Shown: positions 37,241 through 46,420 of the stretch, in pieces
Layout of the letters: each line of letters starts with the position of its first letter
Position numbering within the stretch: the first letter of the stretch is position 1
NCBI GenBank assembly: GCA_026984455.1
Contig: JALSSC010000026.1
Coordinates: forward strand, 1 to 61,147
Origin: Chromatiaceae bacterium
GTDB lineage: Bacteria; Pseudomonadota; Gammaproteobacteria; Chromatiales; Chromatiaceae
Direction: 5' to 3'
DNA: 61,147 nucleotides
Notes under the pieces: generated by a model
What the model was told of the DNA's origin: nothing
The model's input: the letters and a program-made list of their open reading frames with translations, nothing else
Database searches by the model: none
Translations under genes and position numbers: made by a program

Positions 37241-38632
37241 TCAAGCGCTTCTTGCCGTCCCGGCTTCGCCATCCCTCCGAGGCCCTAGAATTTGCATTCT
37301 ACGGTGTAAATTCGGGCCTTTCCGCCTCGTCTCCTCGCGTTCAGCCATGGCCTCCAAGACTGAGATAGGCGTTCCATAGCTTTTCTCGATTCGCCCCCCC
37401 ATGGTTGAAACCGGCTGCGAGATGTCCTTGGTATCCCCAGTGTGGGTCACCACTGTACCACTTTCCCTCATGATCCGGTAATACAGCGACCTGGCCCGGA
37501 GGATTTCGAAGGATGAACCACGGGCCAGCCGATTCATTGCTCGAATGACGCCATTCATGGCCTCGGTGTAACCGTTGGTGATGGGGCATTCGAAAAAATT
37601 GAATATGTCCCTGTGATGCCGATCCACCATATCGGTCACTGGCCGGTAATATTTCCTGAAATCCTTGGGGATGGAATCCTTCCAATCCTGAAAGGCTTTC
37701 TCTCCCGCTGCCCGATTGGGTGCATCGTAGATGCTGAAGAACGCTTCATTGAGGGTCAGCGCCAAATACAATTCGATGTGGTGCTTTCTGATGTATTCGA
37801 TATTCTCAATGTCTTTCTCTGTCCTGTTGTATTCGCCCCGCAACAACGGCCACCGCAAATACTTTTTCAGTCTTACACGATCTTCCGCTGACAACCCGAC
37901 CCGCAGGTATTTGCGCAGTTCGTCGAGCCTCGAAGAGACCGCTTTCAGCACATGAAAACGGTCAATGACTATGCGGGCATCGGGGAGTTGCTGGCCGATA
38001 ACCACCTCGTATGGCTTCCATAGGTCGGTGACGACCCATTCGATACGATCCCTGTCCTTGAGTTTCCGGAAATAATCGGTCAAGTGCGCCCCGGTGCGAA
38101 ACGCCAGCATCTCGAACAGGGATCGCATTTCCAGGTTGACCAAGACGTATCTTGGCTTATCCAGAATATGCAGCTCATCCATACCCAGCAGTCTCGGTGT
38201 TTCCAGTTCCACTCCTTCTTCCAGATGTGCCGCGTAATCCTGGGTGATGCCTTTGACCGTGTTCAGGGCCAGGCCGACTTCCTTCGAGATCCATGTGAAG
38301 GTCGTTTCAAAGCAGCGGTCCTGGACATACTGAACCAGGCGCCGGGTGGCCACGCGCTTATCGTCCAATGACGGACTGCTCAGCGTCACGACGGTGCCGC
38401 AGGCCTTGCAACGGTAACGCCGGGTTTCGATTTCCACCTTGACCGGCTTGCCATGGATCGGGGTGTCCGCATAGGTGTATCGCCGCTTCCCATGCTTGTA
38501 CAAAGGCGCATGGCCGCACTTTTTGCAGCGTTCCGGGGGCGGCGCCGTATTCTCGGCCAGAATCAGAATCCACTTCCCTTCCTCCCGCATGCCGACAGGA
38601 AGTATCTGCTCCAGTTGCAGAAGGTCGTGCAT
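37241..38632 (-). mobile_element. ISL3-family transposase gene
   Basis: The 463-aa protein is an ISL3-type (DDE) transposase: an N-terminal zinc-finger (CKKCGHAPLYKHGKRR; YRCKACGTVVTLS), the HTH linker TFTWISKEVGLALNTVK, and the DDE domain with LLGMDELHILDKPRYVLVNL, WVVTDLWKPYEVV, RIVIDRFHVLKAV, and the terminal ITNGYTEAMNGVIRAMNRLA. It appears full length. Inverted repeats were sought on both sides but not found. The ATG overlaps the hsdR stop codon (TAATG), leaving no non-coding IS end on that side, so the left end may be inside hsdR or the copy may be an immobile remnant. Confidence 0.85.
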
Positions 38633-41600
38633 TACCGATCACCTCGGACCTCGGACAACAGATCCCCCGCGACATCCTTCTTCAGCATCTCGTAGATGAC
38701 CGAAAGGAAAATGTCCCGGGTGGTTTCATCCGACAGCAGCCTTTTCGACAAAACGGAGTGAGAGGACATGGCCTCGACGATGGCCTTGGTCGCCGCCCCC
38801 GGCAAGTCGGCGCGCATGGCCTGCTCCCTGGGGTTGTTGCGCACCTGGGCCATCACCGTCTCGTTGTCCCGAAGTTTCTCGCTGATGTGTACGGCAAAAG
38901 CCACCTTGTCCTTGTCGGTGATCTCCTTGCCAAAGGCGTCGTTGAGGCGCTCGATAAGGTCCCGCAGGTAGGTGCGTTCCCGGTCCCTGCCTTCACGCAG
39001 ATCGCCGCCGATGGGCTCCAGGGGGCCGCCTTCTTCCCGGACTTCCCATTTCGTCTGCTGAGGGGTCAGGCGGTAATGGGAAAGCACCAGCCCGGAAAGA
39101 TCGACCTGTTCGGGCGTCATGCCCTTGAGCCGCTTTCGTAGCAACCTGGAAAAGGCGGCGAAGGCCTCGATTTGGGGATCGCCAAACTCCACCAGTTGGG
39201 CCACGTACTCATAGGTGCGCACGAACTTCCCCAGCCCCTGGCTGAACACCAGCAGCTCGTCCCGGGCACGGGTATGCTCCGAGCGTCGCGCCTCGGCCTT
39301 TTCCGCACCGACCTCGTCCCCTTGCTCACGGGCCATCAGGTATTCCCTCTCGCACACTTCGATGGCGTCGTTGAGCATCTTCATGCGGCCGTTGAAGCGG
39401 TCGGTGGCCGCCTGGGTGAGCTGATAGAGTGGCTGGTGGGTGACATGGGGATCGGTGATGGCGATGCCGAACTGCCGCACCTCTTCCGCGTCGTAGATGC
39501 CCATGTCGTCCAAACGCGCCTTCATGTCATAGACGACGTTGGGGTCCTGTATGTCGGCGATACGGGCGTTCTTGTAGTAGGTGTGAAAGGCGGCGACGAT
39601 CTGCTCGGGATCGTTCACGAAATCGATCACGAACGTCTTGTCCTTGCCGGGAAAGGTGCGGTTGAGGCGGGAAAGTGTCTGCACCGCCTCCACGCCGGAT
39701 ACCTTCTTGTCCAGGTACATGGCCACCAGTCTGGGCTGGTCGAAGCCGGTCTGGAACTTGTTGGCCACCAACATGACCTGGTATTCCGGCGTGTTGAACA
39801 GCTTGCGCAGATCCCGGCCACGGGCACCCGGATTCATGTTCTCTTCGGTGAAGCTTTCATCATCCGGGTAGTGATTCAGTTCGTCGTTGATCTCCTTGCC
39901 GAGAATCTGCCCGGAAAAGGCCACCAGGGAACGGATGTTCTGGTAGCCCTTCTTCTCCACGTAGCGGTCGAAAGCCAGTTTGTACTTGACCGCCGCCGCC
40001 CGTGAGGACGTGACCACCATGGCCTTGGCCTGATGACCCAGCAGGTGCGCCACATTCTTGCGGAAGTGCTCGATGATCAGCTCCACCTTCTGCGCGATGT
40101 TGGTGGGATGCAGAGACAGCCACCGCGCCAGGGCGCGCTTGGCGTACTTGGCATCGACCCGGTGGTTCTGCTCGACGAAGGTCTCGCCGATGCGCAGCGC
40201 CATCTTGTAGGAGGCGTAGTTCTGCAGCACATCCAGGATGAAGCCTTCCTCGATGGCCTGCTGCATGGTGTACAGGTGGAAAGGGACCGGCGGATTCTCC
40301 TTGGAAGCCGGGCTCGATGGGTCGAGGGGCCGGCCGAACAGCATCAAGGTCGCGTGCTTGGGCGTCGCGGTGAAGGCAAAGTGGCTGACGTTCTGCGGCA
40401 GGCCGCGCACGCTTTGCAGCTTTTCCAGCAGTTCGTCCGGCGTCAAGCTGGCCAGTTCCTCGCTGGAGTCCAGTGCCAACGCCTGGCGCAGCTTGCCGGC
40501 GGTGCTGCCGGTCTGGGAGTTGTGCGCCTCGTCCATGATGACGCCAAAGTTTTTGTTCCTGAGCGATTTCTCGGTGAGTATCGCCTCCAGGGCATAAGGA
40601 AAGGTTTGCAGGGTCACCACGATGATGGGCGTGCCATCGAGCAGCGCCTTGGCCAGTTGTTGGCTCTTGGGCAGGGACGAGGATTCGCGGTCGATGGCGC
40701 TGACCACCCCCTGCTGATGCTCGATCTGCCGAATGGCCTCCTGCAACTGGGTGTCCAGCACCGTGCGGTCGGTCACCACGATGACCGAATCGAAGTACGG
40801 CTCGCCCTCGGGCTTGCGCATGCGAATCAGCTCATGGGCGGTCCAGGCGATGGTGTAGGTCTTGCCGGAACCGGCGCTGTGCTGAATCAGGTACTGATGG
40901 CCCGGCCCTTCCTCGCGCACCGCCTCCATCATCCGGGTGACCGCCTCGAACTGATGGAAGCGGGGGAAGATCAGGCTCTCCTTGTAGTGAACCCGGCCTT
41001 CGGCGTCTTCCACCTCCTTGCGCTCCAGCAGCACGAAGCGATGGAAGATGCGCAGCCAGTTGTCCCTTTGCAGGATCCAGTTCCAGAAATAGCTGACGGG
41101 ATAATCGCCCTCTGCGGCAGGCGGATTGCCGGCAGCCCCGTCATTGCCCCGGTTGAAAGGCAAGAAGAAGGTGGACTCCCCGGCCAGCTTGGTGGTCATG
41201 TAGATTTCGGAATCGGACAGGGCAAAGTGCACCACCGCGCCCCGCCGGAAGCTCAGCAGTGGCTCCATGCGGCCCGTGGCCGCGCTCTTGGGCATGCGGT
41301 CCACCCGATACTGCTGCTTGGCGGCCTCCACCGATTGGGTGAAGTCGGTCTTGATCTCCACCGTGGCCACAGGCAGGCCGTTGATGAAGAACACCAGATC
41401 GATGGCGTTCTCGTTGTCCAGGGAGTAGCGCAGCTGCCGCACCACGCGCAGGCGGTTGGCAGCGTAGCGGGCAGTCACCGTCTCGTTGCGGCTGTCTTCC
41501 GGTTTGGCCTGACTCATGGCCAGGGTGCCCGCGCCCGCCACCGAAAAGCCCCGGCGAAGCACCTCCAGGGTGCCGCCGGTCCTGGAGGCCAGCGTCATGA

Positions 41601-41820
41601 CCAACCGGTCCAGCACCGTGGTTTCCGCATCCGCGCCATGCACCCGGCGCAGCTTCTCCCAGGCCTGCGGCTGGGTATCCCGAATCCAGCCGATCACATC
41701 CTCGGGATAGAGCGCGCGGGCACGGTCATAGGCTTGATGATCGCCTTCCAGCCATCCCTGGTGCTTGAGTTGATCGACGCTGTATTCCTCGAAGCGGATC
41801 TCGTGGTGGACTTCAGTCAT
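38632..41820 (-). CDS. hsdR: Type I restriction enzyme R subunit
   Basis: HsdR translocates DNA and cleaves it at a distance when the HsdMS complex meets an unmodified site. The 1062-aa protein has an N-terminal PD-(D/E)XK nuclease (AIDLVFFINGLPVATVEIKT), Walker A in QHSAGSGKTYTIAWTA, motif II in VIMDEAHNSQTGST, and later motifs KFQTGFDQP and VQTLSRLNRTFPGKD. A C-terminal helical domain binds HsdM. Catalytic residues are intact. It overlaps the preceding 206-aa gene by 8 bases. Its last codons share the TAATG with the ISL3 start, so I cannot exclude replacement of the original C-terminus. Confidence 0.96.
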   Translation of the reverse strand: MTEVHHEIRFEEYSVDQLKHQGWLEGDHQAYDRARALYPEDVIGWIRDTQPQAWEKLRRVHGADAETTVLDRLVMTLASRTGGTLEVLRRGFSVAGAGTLAMSQAKPEDSRNETVTARYAANRLRVVRQLRYSLDNENAIDLVFFINGLPVATVEIKTDFTQSVEAAKQQYRVDRMPKSAATGRMEPLLSFRRGAVVHFALSDSEIYMTTKLAGESTFFLPFNRGNDGAAGNPPAAEGDYPVSYFWNWILQRDNWLRIFHRFVLLERKEVEDAEGRVHYKESLIFPRFHQFEAVTRMMEAVREEGPGHQYLIQHSAGSGKTYTIAWTAHELIRMRKPEGEPYFDSVIVVTDRTVLDTQLQEAIRQIEHQQGVVSAIDRESSSLPKSQQLAKALLDGTPIIVVTLQTFPYALEAILTEKSLRNKNFGVIMDEAHNSQTGSTAGKLRQALALDSSEELASLTPDELLEKLQSVRGLPQNVSHFAFTATPKHATLMLFGRPLDPSSPASKENPPVPFHLYTMQQAIEEGFILDVLQNYASYKMALRIGETFVEQNHRVDAKYAKRALARWLSLHPTNIAQKVELIIEHFRKNVAHLLGHQAKAMVVTSSRAAAVKYKLAFDRYVEKKGYQNIRSLVAFSGQILGKEINDELNHYPDDESFTEENMNPGARGRDLRKLFNTPEYQVMLVANKFQTGFDQPRLVAMYLDKKVSGVEAVQTLSRLNRTFPGKDKTFVIDFVNDPEQIVAAFHTYYKNARIADIQDPNVVYDMKARLDDMGIYDAEEVRQFGIAITDPHVTHQPLYQLTQAATDRFNGRMKMLNDAIEVCEREYLMAREQGDEVGAEKAEARRSEHTRARDELLVFSQGLGKFVRTYEYVAQLVEFGDPQIEAFAAFSRLLRKRLKGMTPEQVDLSGLVLSHYRLTPQQTKWEVREEGGPLEPIGGDLREGRDRERTYLRDLIERLNDAFGKEITDKDKVAFAVHISEKLRDNETVMAQVRNNPREQAMRADLPGAATKAIVEAMSSHSVLSKRLLSDETTRDIFLSVIYEMLKKDVAGDLLSEVRGDR

Positions 41821-42433
41821 TGGGTTCCTCTCGTGTCTCCCCGAGTTCGTTTCTGCGTGATCGTTCTTGTGTCAGATAGTTCACAATATCCATGATCCGT
41901 GGGCAGGACTGCTCGGTCAGAATGAATCGATAATTCTGATAACTGGTGCAATAAAAACGGCTGGCATCATATGCCGAAGAAGTATGGAACCCGTCATCCA
42001 GAAACAGGCGGGAAATCCACCACAAGAGGCAGATATCCACATCATCCAGCATTGGCCGGGTCGCATGCACCCATATCCGTGCCCAACCACCATTGAAATG
42101 GGTCTCACAATAAGCAATGACTTTTTCGATTTCGTCCCTGAACTTGGCATCACCAAGCTGGTTTCTCGCCCTCAAGGTGGACAAAAGCCGGCCATACCAT
42201 TCTTCCTTCTCTTGCTTTTCTGGAACATCCACCACTGAAAGGCTGTTGCCGTTGCGAATATGAAACAACGATCTTTCGATGAGATATCGCAGGTACAAGG
42301 GGGTTTGCTCGTTATTGAGCATGCGCCGCACAGGCATCAGGGCCGTTATTTGCACGAACTGGCCTTTATGCAATTTCTCTATCACTTGTTCGAGCTTTTT
42401 CACCCGCTCCAGATAGATGGCATCTCCTTCCAT
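41813..42433 (-). CDS. Hypothetical protein between hsdS and hsdR
   Basis: I do not recognise this 206-aa protein. It is soluble, helical at the N-terminus (YLERVKKLEQVIEKLHKGQF), and contains Trp- and Tyr-rich segments (GGWARIWVHATRPMLDDVDI, then CLLWWISRLFLDDGF) and a C-terminal basic helix. No catalytic motif is evident. It lies 55 bases after hsdS and overlaps hsdR by 8 bases, so it is translated with hsdR. Possible roles are an anti-restriction control subunit or a partner of the KAP NTPase; both are guesses. Lower GC than core genes. Confidence 0.6.
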   Translation of the reverse strand: MEGDAIYLERVKKLEQVIEKLHKGQFVQITALMPVRRMLNNEQTPLYLRYLIERSLFHIRNGNSLSVVDVPEKQEKEEWYGRLLSTLRARNQLGDAKFRDEIEKVIAYCETHFNGGWARIWVHATRPMLDDVDICLLWWISRLFLDDGFHTSSAYDASRFYCTSYQNYRFILTEQSCPRIMDIVNYLTQERSRRNELGETREEPND

Positions 42434-42488
42434 TCATATTTCCTTCCGGATATCGGCAATGTGCAGATCAGTCCTTGCCGGGAATGGG

Positions 42489-43859
42489 TCAAGCAGCGCT
42501 GCGTTCATTGTAATCTCTGACATCGATCTTGCCGGTGACGGCGGCGGTGATCAGGGCGGCGCGTTTTTCCTTGAGCAGGTCGATGCTTTGTTGGGTTTTC
42601 TCGATGAGTTGGTCGATTTGGGTGGTTTTTTCGTCGAGGAAGGCGGCGATTGTGGTTTGTTCTCCATGCGGAGGGGTTGCAACAAGAAACTCCGAAACGA
42701 AGGACTCGGGGACACGCTGCTGTCCCGCTACACCCTTCATTTCCATGATTCCGATCTTTCGAAATGGAATGCTTTTCGTTATATACCAAATATAGGAGGA
42801 AAACCCTGAGGCGGGCCTCAACACATGAAATTCTGTACTGCCAAATCCAATCCCATTCTCAAGATTATCTACAATGGCTCCTTTTCCATTTTCAAAACAT
42901 GGTGTAATCTTCGCCATGATGACATCACCGTCACGGAAATAGGTAAATCCGTGATACACATCAGATAATGACCTGGTTTCCTTCAAAGAAACCTTACCAT
43001 CTTCAGACACCATCTCCATCGGAAGAAACTGCACTTCCATATCGGGAAGTGTGTTTGATATTTCCGACTTTGGTGGATTTAGTCTCGCTAGGTTCTTTAA
43101 TCGCTTTACCTCCCAATGCGCCGGCACCTCGCCCAGCCACTCTACCCCCGAATCCTTGTATTCCGCATAAGGTTTGCCCGTGCGCACATCAAATTTTCCG
43201 GCCACCGCTTCGGTGATCAGCGCCGCGCGCTTCTCCTTGAGCAGTTCGATGAAGCGGGTTTTCTTCTCGATGAGTTGGTCGTTTTGGGTGGTTTTTTCGT
43301 CGAGGAAGGCGGCAATTTTTTTTCTTTCAACGATTGGCGGAACCGGTATGACAAGACCACCAATCGCGTCCTGATTGAGACCAAAACGGGTTGTCCCGGG
43401 GGATTCGACAAAAAAATTGGCTCTAGTCGGATGAGATTGAATCGCGCGATGCAGATACCGAGCAGCATCCTGATTCTTTGCTCGCAAAACAGTTAGATGA
43501 TAGCCACAAACAACATTATCCAACGGTTCTGAAACGAGGGCGGGGACGCCAATATCCGTGGGATCTTCCGAATCCTTGGTGATCACCACATCCCCTTCCT
43601 TCAAGCTCATAGATTTGATTTCCGCATCTGTGGCCGTAGCCACCATGAAATCCATATTGTTGGTTATCTTCTCGTTGTAATAGACATCCGTGTAATTGCA
43701 GAGTCGGACATTTTTCTGCCCCTCATACGATTTCTTGTCCACATTGCTGTTTTGGTAACGGGCAACGAACTTCAGTCGCCTGACCTCCCAATGCGCCGGC
43801 ACCTCGCCCAGCCACGCCACCCCCGAATCCTTGTATTCCGGATAGAATCTATATTTCAT
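42489..43859 (-). CDS. hsdS: Type I restriction enzyme specificity subunit
   Basis: HsdS contains two target-recognition domains that define the two halves of the recognition sequence. The 456-aa protein has the expected repeat architecture: EYKDSGVAWLGEVPAHWEV at about residue 8, TRD1, a conserved helix (AFLDEKTTQNDQLIEKKTRF), again EYKDSGVEWLGEVPAHWEV near residue 235, TRD2, and the second conserved helix at the C-terminus. The TRD parts are AT-rich. The ATG at 43859 is two codons inside the longest frame, which would start with TTG. The start lies 6 bases after the KAP gene stop, so translation is probably coupled. Confidence 0.96.
   Translation of the reverse strand: MKYRFYPEYKDSGVAWLGEVPAHWEVRRLKFVARYQNSNVDKKSYEGQKNVRLCNYTDVYYNEKITNNMDFMVATATDAEIKSMSLKEGDVVITKDSEDPTDIGVPALVSEPLDNVVCGYHLTVLRAKNQDAARYLHRAIQSHPTRANFFVESPGTTRFGLNQDAIGGLVIPVPPIVERKKIAAFLDEKTTQNDQLIEKKTRFIELLKEKRAALITEAVAGKFDVRTGKPYAEYKDSGVEWLGEVPAHWEVKRLKNLARLNPPKSEISNTLPDMEVQFLPMEMVSEDGKVSLKETRSLSDVYHGFTYFRDGDVIMAKITPCFENGKGAIVDNLENGIGFGSTEFHVLRPASGFSSYIWYITKSIPFRKIGIMEMKGVAGQQRVPESFVSEFLVATPPHGEQTTIAAFLDEKTTQIDQLIEKTQQSIDLLKEKRAALITAAVTGKIDVRDYNERSAA
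43108..43165. repeat. hsdS internal direct repeat, distal copy
   Basis: This 58-bp block encodes the second EYKDSG...PAHWEV segment. It matches 43783-43840 at 56 of 58 positions, in direct orientation, 675 bp apart. Such repeats bracket the first target-recognition domain and allow its exchange or loss by homologous recombination. Confidence 0.85.
43783..43840. repeat. hsdS internal direct repeat, proximal copy
   Basis: This is the partner of the repeat at 43108-43165 and encodes the first EYKDSG...PAHWEV segment at the HsdS N-terminus. Two mismatches separate the copies. Confidence 0.85.
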
Positions 43860-43865
43860 GTTCAA

Positions 43866-45239
43866 TTACACTCCCAGTCGCAACATGCGAATGGTATCAG
43901 CTATGAATTTCGTATAATATCCATCCATTCTATATCGCAGATTTCCACGAAAGTATTCTGCGATCTCTTTCTGCCAAAAACTATCACGTTCGGTGTCTCG
44001 ATCCGAGAAACCTTCCACACCGCCAGGATTCTCAAGCATGAGAATCCTGGCCATGACCTGTTGGTTGTTGGGGCGATGATCAAAATTCTCTGTCTCTGCA
44101 AATGACCTAATTCCAAAAATTCCAGTAATGGCTAATGTATCTATTTTTCCTAATACTACGTTATCTGAAATATCTTTTTCAAAGCAATGAAGATAAATTC
44201 CAATCAGCCTAAGTAATTCCAGCCCGAATATGCCAGAACTGAAATATGTTGATTCTCCTAGAACTTGAGAAATTTCCAAATGGCGAACGAAGGCTTCCAC
44301 CTCTCGGAGAGATAAATTATTTTCTTCTGTGAATGTGTTGATGAAGAACAGCAACCCATCTTTCAATAGATTGCTATTACCAAGCAATCTACTTTGTTTA
44401 ATAAGTTGGTTCGCATGCTCGACAGATGCCAATGTGTAATTAAGCCGATCAAATGAAAAGTCGACTGGTAGTTGAAGCGAATACTTTATAAACTTGTCCA
44501 AGTATTTCTGAGCATCAACCCCTGTACCATAACAATGGTTTATGGATTCTTTGAGCTGTCGTAGATTGGACACCAATACAAACTGAATATTAGGCACATC
44601 AAATATGTGCTTGATGTTTTCCAGCATTGAAATGGCAAAATCCGGCTTGCAGCGGTCCAGTTCGTCGATGAATAGAATCAGTGAAGTATCTTCCACTATT
44701 TGTTTCAAGGCTCCCTTGAGTGTGGCCAAGGTCGCTTCAATATCTCTGTGGTCTTCAAGGCTTTGCTCTATTGCTGAATTGATGCTGTCTTCTGCGACCT
44801 CTTGCAGGACATCTTCGAGTTCGTCCGGGATGTCATCTGCATTTTTCTTGAGGATCCAGGCGATACCCGCCTTGCCCAGGGTTTTCAGGCCATAGCGAAT
44901 TGCAGGGATTGCCTTATTTTTGAAATTGCTTGCTTTTTCTTCGTCCTCGATCAAATTGGAAATTGCAGCTATGAGCGTAATCAGCGGCTCATTGGCATGG
45001 TCCGCCTTGAATGCATCGATATAGGCGATCTTTATTTCGGGGTGTGTTTCTTTCAACAGGTTCTTCAGCTTGTGGCAGAACTCTGTCTTGCCCGTGCCCC
45101 ACTGGCCATCGATGACCATGGGAGAAATCTGAATCCCCGAGGTCAGGAGTCGGATCAGCTTTTCCGCAATGGGCTTGCGATGGAATTCATCACGATCATT
45201 AAAGGTAATGGCGTCAGTTGCTATCATGTTTCCAGTCAT
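43866..45239 (-). CDS. KAP-family P-loop NTPase
   Basis: KAP NTPases are STAND-like ATPases; in bacteria they appear in several anti-phage systems. The 457-aa protein has Walker A GQWGTGKTE at residues 45-52, an insertion after it rich in Lys and Glu, Walker B SLILFIDELDRCKPDF near residue 195, and the sensor-like QFVLVSNLRQLKESI. The C-terminal part is helical; there are no membrane helices, unlike eukaryotic KAPs. It begins 2 bases after the AbiF-type gene and ends 6 bases before hsdS. GC content is clearly lower than in flanking genes, a sign of recent acquisition. Confidence 0.88.
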   Translation of the reverse strand: MTGNMIATDAITFNDRDEFHRKPIAEKLIRLLTSGIQISPMVIDGQWGTGKTEFCHKLKNLLKETHPEIKIAYIDAFKADHANEPLITLIAAISNLIEDEEKASNFKNKAIPAIRYGLKTLGKAGIAWILKKNADDIPDELEDVLQEVAEDSINSAIEQSLEDHRDIEATLATLKGALKQIVEDTSLILFIDELDRCKPDFAISMLENIKHIFDVPNIQFVLVSNLRQLKESINHCYGTGVDAQKYLDKFIKYSLQLPVDFSFDRLNYTLASVEHANQLIKQSRLLGNSNLLKDGLLFFINTFTEENNLSLREVEAFVRHLEISQVLGESTYFSSGIFGLELLRLIGIYLHCFEKDISDNVVLGKIDTLAITGIFGIRSFAETENFDHRPNNQQVMARILMLENPGGVEGFSDRDTERDSFWQKEIAEYFRGNLRYRMDGYYTKFIADTIRMLRLGV

Positions 45240-45240
45240 C

Positions 45241-46242
45241 TCATTGTCCTATCCAAACCGGGTGTTTCTTCCAGTCTCCGATGAAGCCCATGCCCGCAAG
45301 CGGAACCGAGGGATATTTCTCCAATAGCTGTTCCAGGCGCTCCTTCCATCCACTGTCCGGGCTGATGTGCTGCATGAGATGGGCGAGCATGAGCAGTACG
45401 ACGAACAATCGCCGTTCTGGATGAGGCTGGTGGGGTGAGGTCCGCGGCCAATGCCAATCCGGGCTTTTAGGCAATCGAGGCGGGATTGCCAGTTCCCGGT
45501 TCCACAGGCGGGCGTGGTGGGCACAACAGTTTCGGACGAATGTGATGGTATGGAGCCAAGAGCCGAGTACTTCCTGCGGCAGGTTGAAACGCCTGGCGAT
45601 CTGCTTGCGATCGGCGTCACGGGCAATGCCCTGGTAGAGGCGGGAGATCAGTCCCAAGCTCAATTCCTCCAGCACAGCCCAAGATGGAGGAAGCTCCGGG
45701 GGATCGTAAGTCTGGCCGTAGTAGCGGAAATAGTTGTCCCGCATGCGCCGCTCGATGCGTTGCCTTTTGAGGGATTCATGGGCTCGGCTGCTCTCGATGC
45801 GGTCTACCTCTTTGGCAAAATGCTCCCGCTCGCGCTCCAGCTTCTGTTTCAGCTCATCCAGAAGACGTGCGTGGTCGAAACGACGTTTGAAATGGGTTCG
45901 CTGCAAATACCAGTGTGCGTCGCCGTACCGGATTGCCATGGTATTTCCGATACATGCGCGAACCGCCACCTCCACCCGTTCCAAGGCATCCATGACCAGG
46001 TTGCGCAATTCCCGGTCGAACCGATAGAGGGTGACGATGTCCGCCAGCGTGGCACCTTCCAAAAACCTGTGATCCGGGTTTCCGGCGTGCTGAAAGGGGC
46101 GCATGTAGGGGCTTAGGCGGAACAGGCTGACGACTTCCAGCAGCGCAACGGCTCTTTCGTCGTCTCGAATGGCGAGGCCGCGATCCTTGAGCAACTGAAG
46201 CTGCTCTTCGACAGCCAGCGGCGGTTTTTCGAAGGGCCTCAT
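45241..46242 (-). CDS. AbiF/AbiD-type abortive infection protein (Abi_2, HEPN RNase)
   Basis: Abi_2 proteins are HEPN-domain abortive-infection factors; members of the AbiF branch are paired with a structured RNA. The 333-aa protein has the family N-terminus (PPLAVEEQLQLLKDRGLAIR, LEVVSLFRLSPYMRPFQ), the central FDRELRNLVMDALERVEVAV, and a C-terminal HEPN motif RNCCAHH, that is Arg237 to His242, the RX4H needed for RNase activity. It lies inside the hsdM-hsdS interval on the same strand. Two tandem RNA units precede it and its ribosome-binding site is within a GAGA-loop hairpin. I infer an RNA-controlled toxin. Confidence 0.85.
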   Translation of the reverse strand: MRPFEKPPLAVEEQLQLLKDRGLAIRDDERAVALLEVVSLFRLSPYMRPFQHAGNPDHRFLEGATLADIVTLYRFDRELRNLVMDALERVEVAVRACIGNTMAIRYGDAHWYLQRTHFKRRFDHARLLDELKQKLEREREHFAKEVDRIESSRAHESLKRQRIERRMRDNYFRYYGQTYDPPELPPSWAVLEELSLGLISRLYQGIARDADRKQIARRFNLPQEVLGSWLHTITFVRNCCAHHARLWNRELAIPPRLPKSPDWHWPRTSPHQPHPERRLFVVLLMLAHLMQHISPDSGWKERLEQLLEKYPSVPLAGMGFIGDWKKHPVWIGQ

Positions 46243-46256
46243 GCCTGTCTCCAGGC
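46243..46256 (-). promoter_or_regulatory. Hairpin holding the ribosome-binding site of the AbiF-type gene
   Basis: On the RNA the sequence GCCUG-GAGA-CAGGC forms a 5-bp stem with a GNRA-type loop directly before the AUG. The only Shine-Dalgarno-like string (GGAG) straddles the stem and the loop. This could limit toxin translation, or expose it when the structure is opened. Confidence 0.55.
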
Positions 46257-46316
46257 AATAAAAAACCCGCGCGATTTGAGCGTACCAACGTCCGTCGGCA
46301 TAGGCTTGGCGGGTGT
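46257..46316 (-). repeat. RNA unit 2 (GGAC-capped, terminator-like tail)
   Basis: Outer stem CCCGC/GCGGG, inner 7-bp stem with two G-U pairs at 46283-46300, the same unpaired AAGCCUA and CUCAAA. The six-U tail directly follows the outer stem. Confidence 0.75.
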
Positions 46317-46363
46317 GTTGTCATCAACATAGCGCTTACCGGAAGCCGATTCAACCTCCATGC

Positions 46364-46420
46364 AGAAAAAGTAACCCGCCGGTTTGAGGGTGCTCCGAAG
46401 AGCATAGCCTTGGCGGGTGT
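46364..46420 (-). repeat. RNA unit 1 (UUCG-capped)
   Basis: Outer stem CCCGCC/GGCGGG, inner 5-bp stem closed by a UUCG tetraloop at 46391-46404, conserved unpaired AAGGCUA and CUCAAA. The tail is UUACUUUUU. Confidence 0.75.

Noticed and set aside
40033-41895. 620-codon open frame on the plus strand opposite hsdR
   Set aside because: It is the antisense of hsdR. GC-rich third positions leave long open antisense frames, and its His/Gly/Gln-rich composition matches no family.
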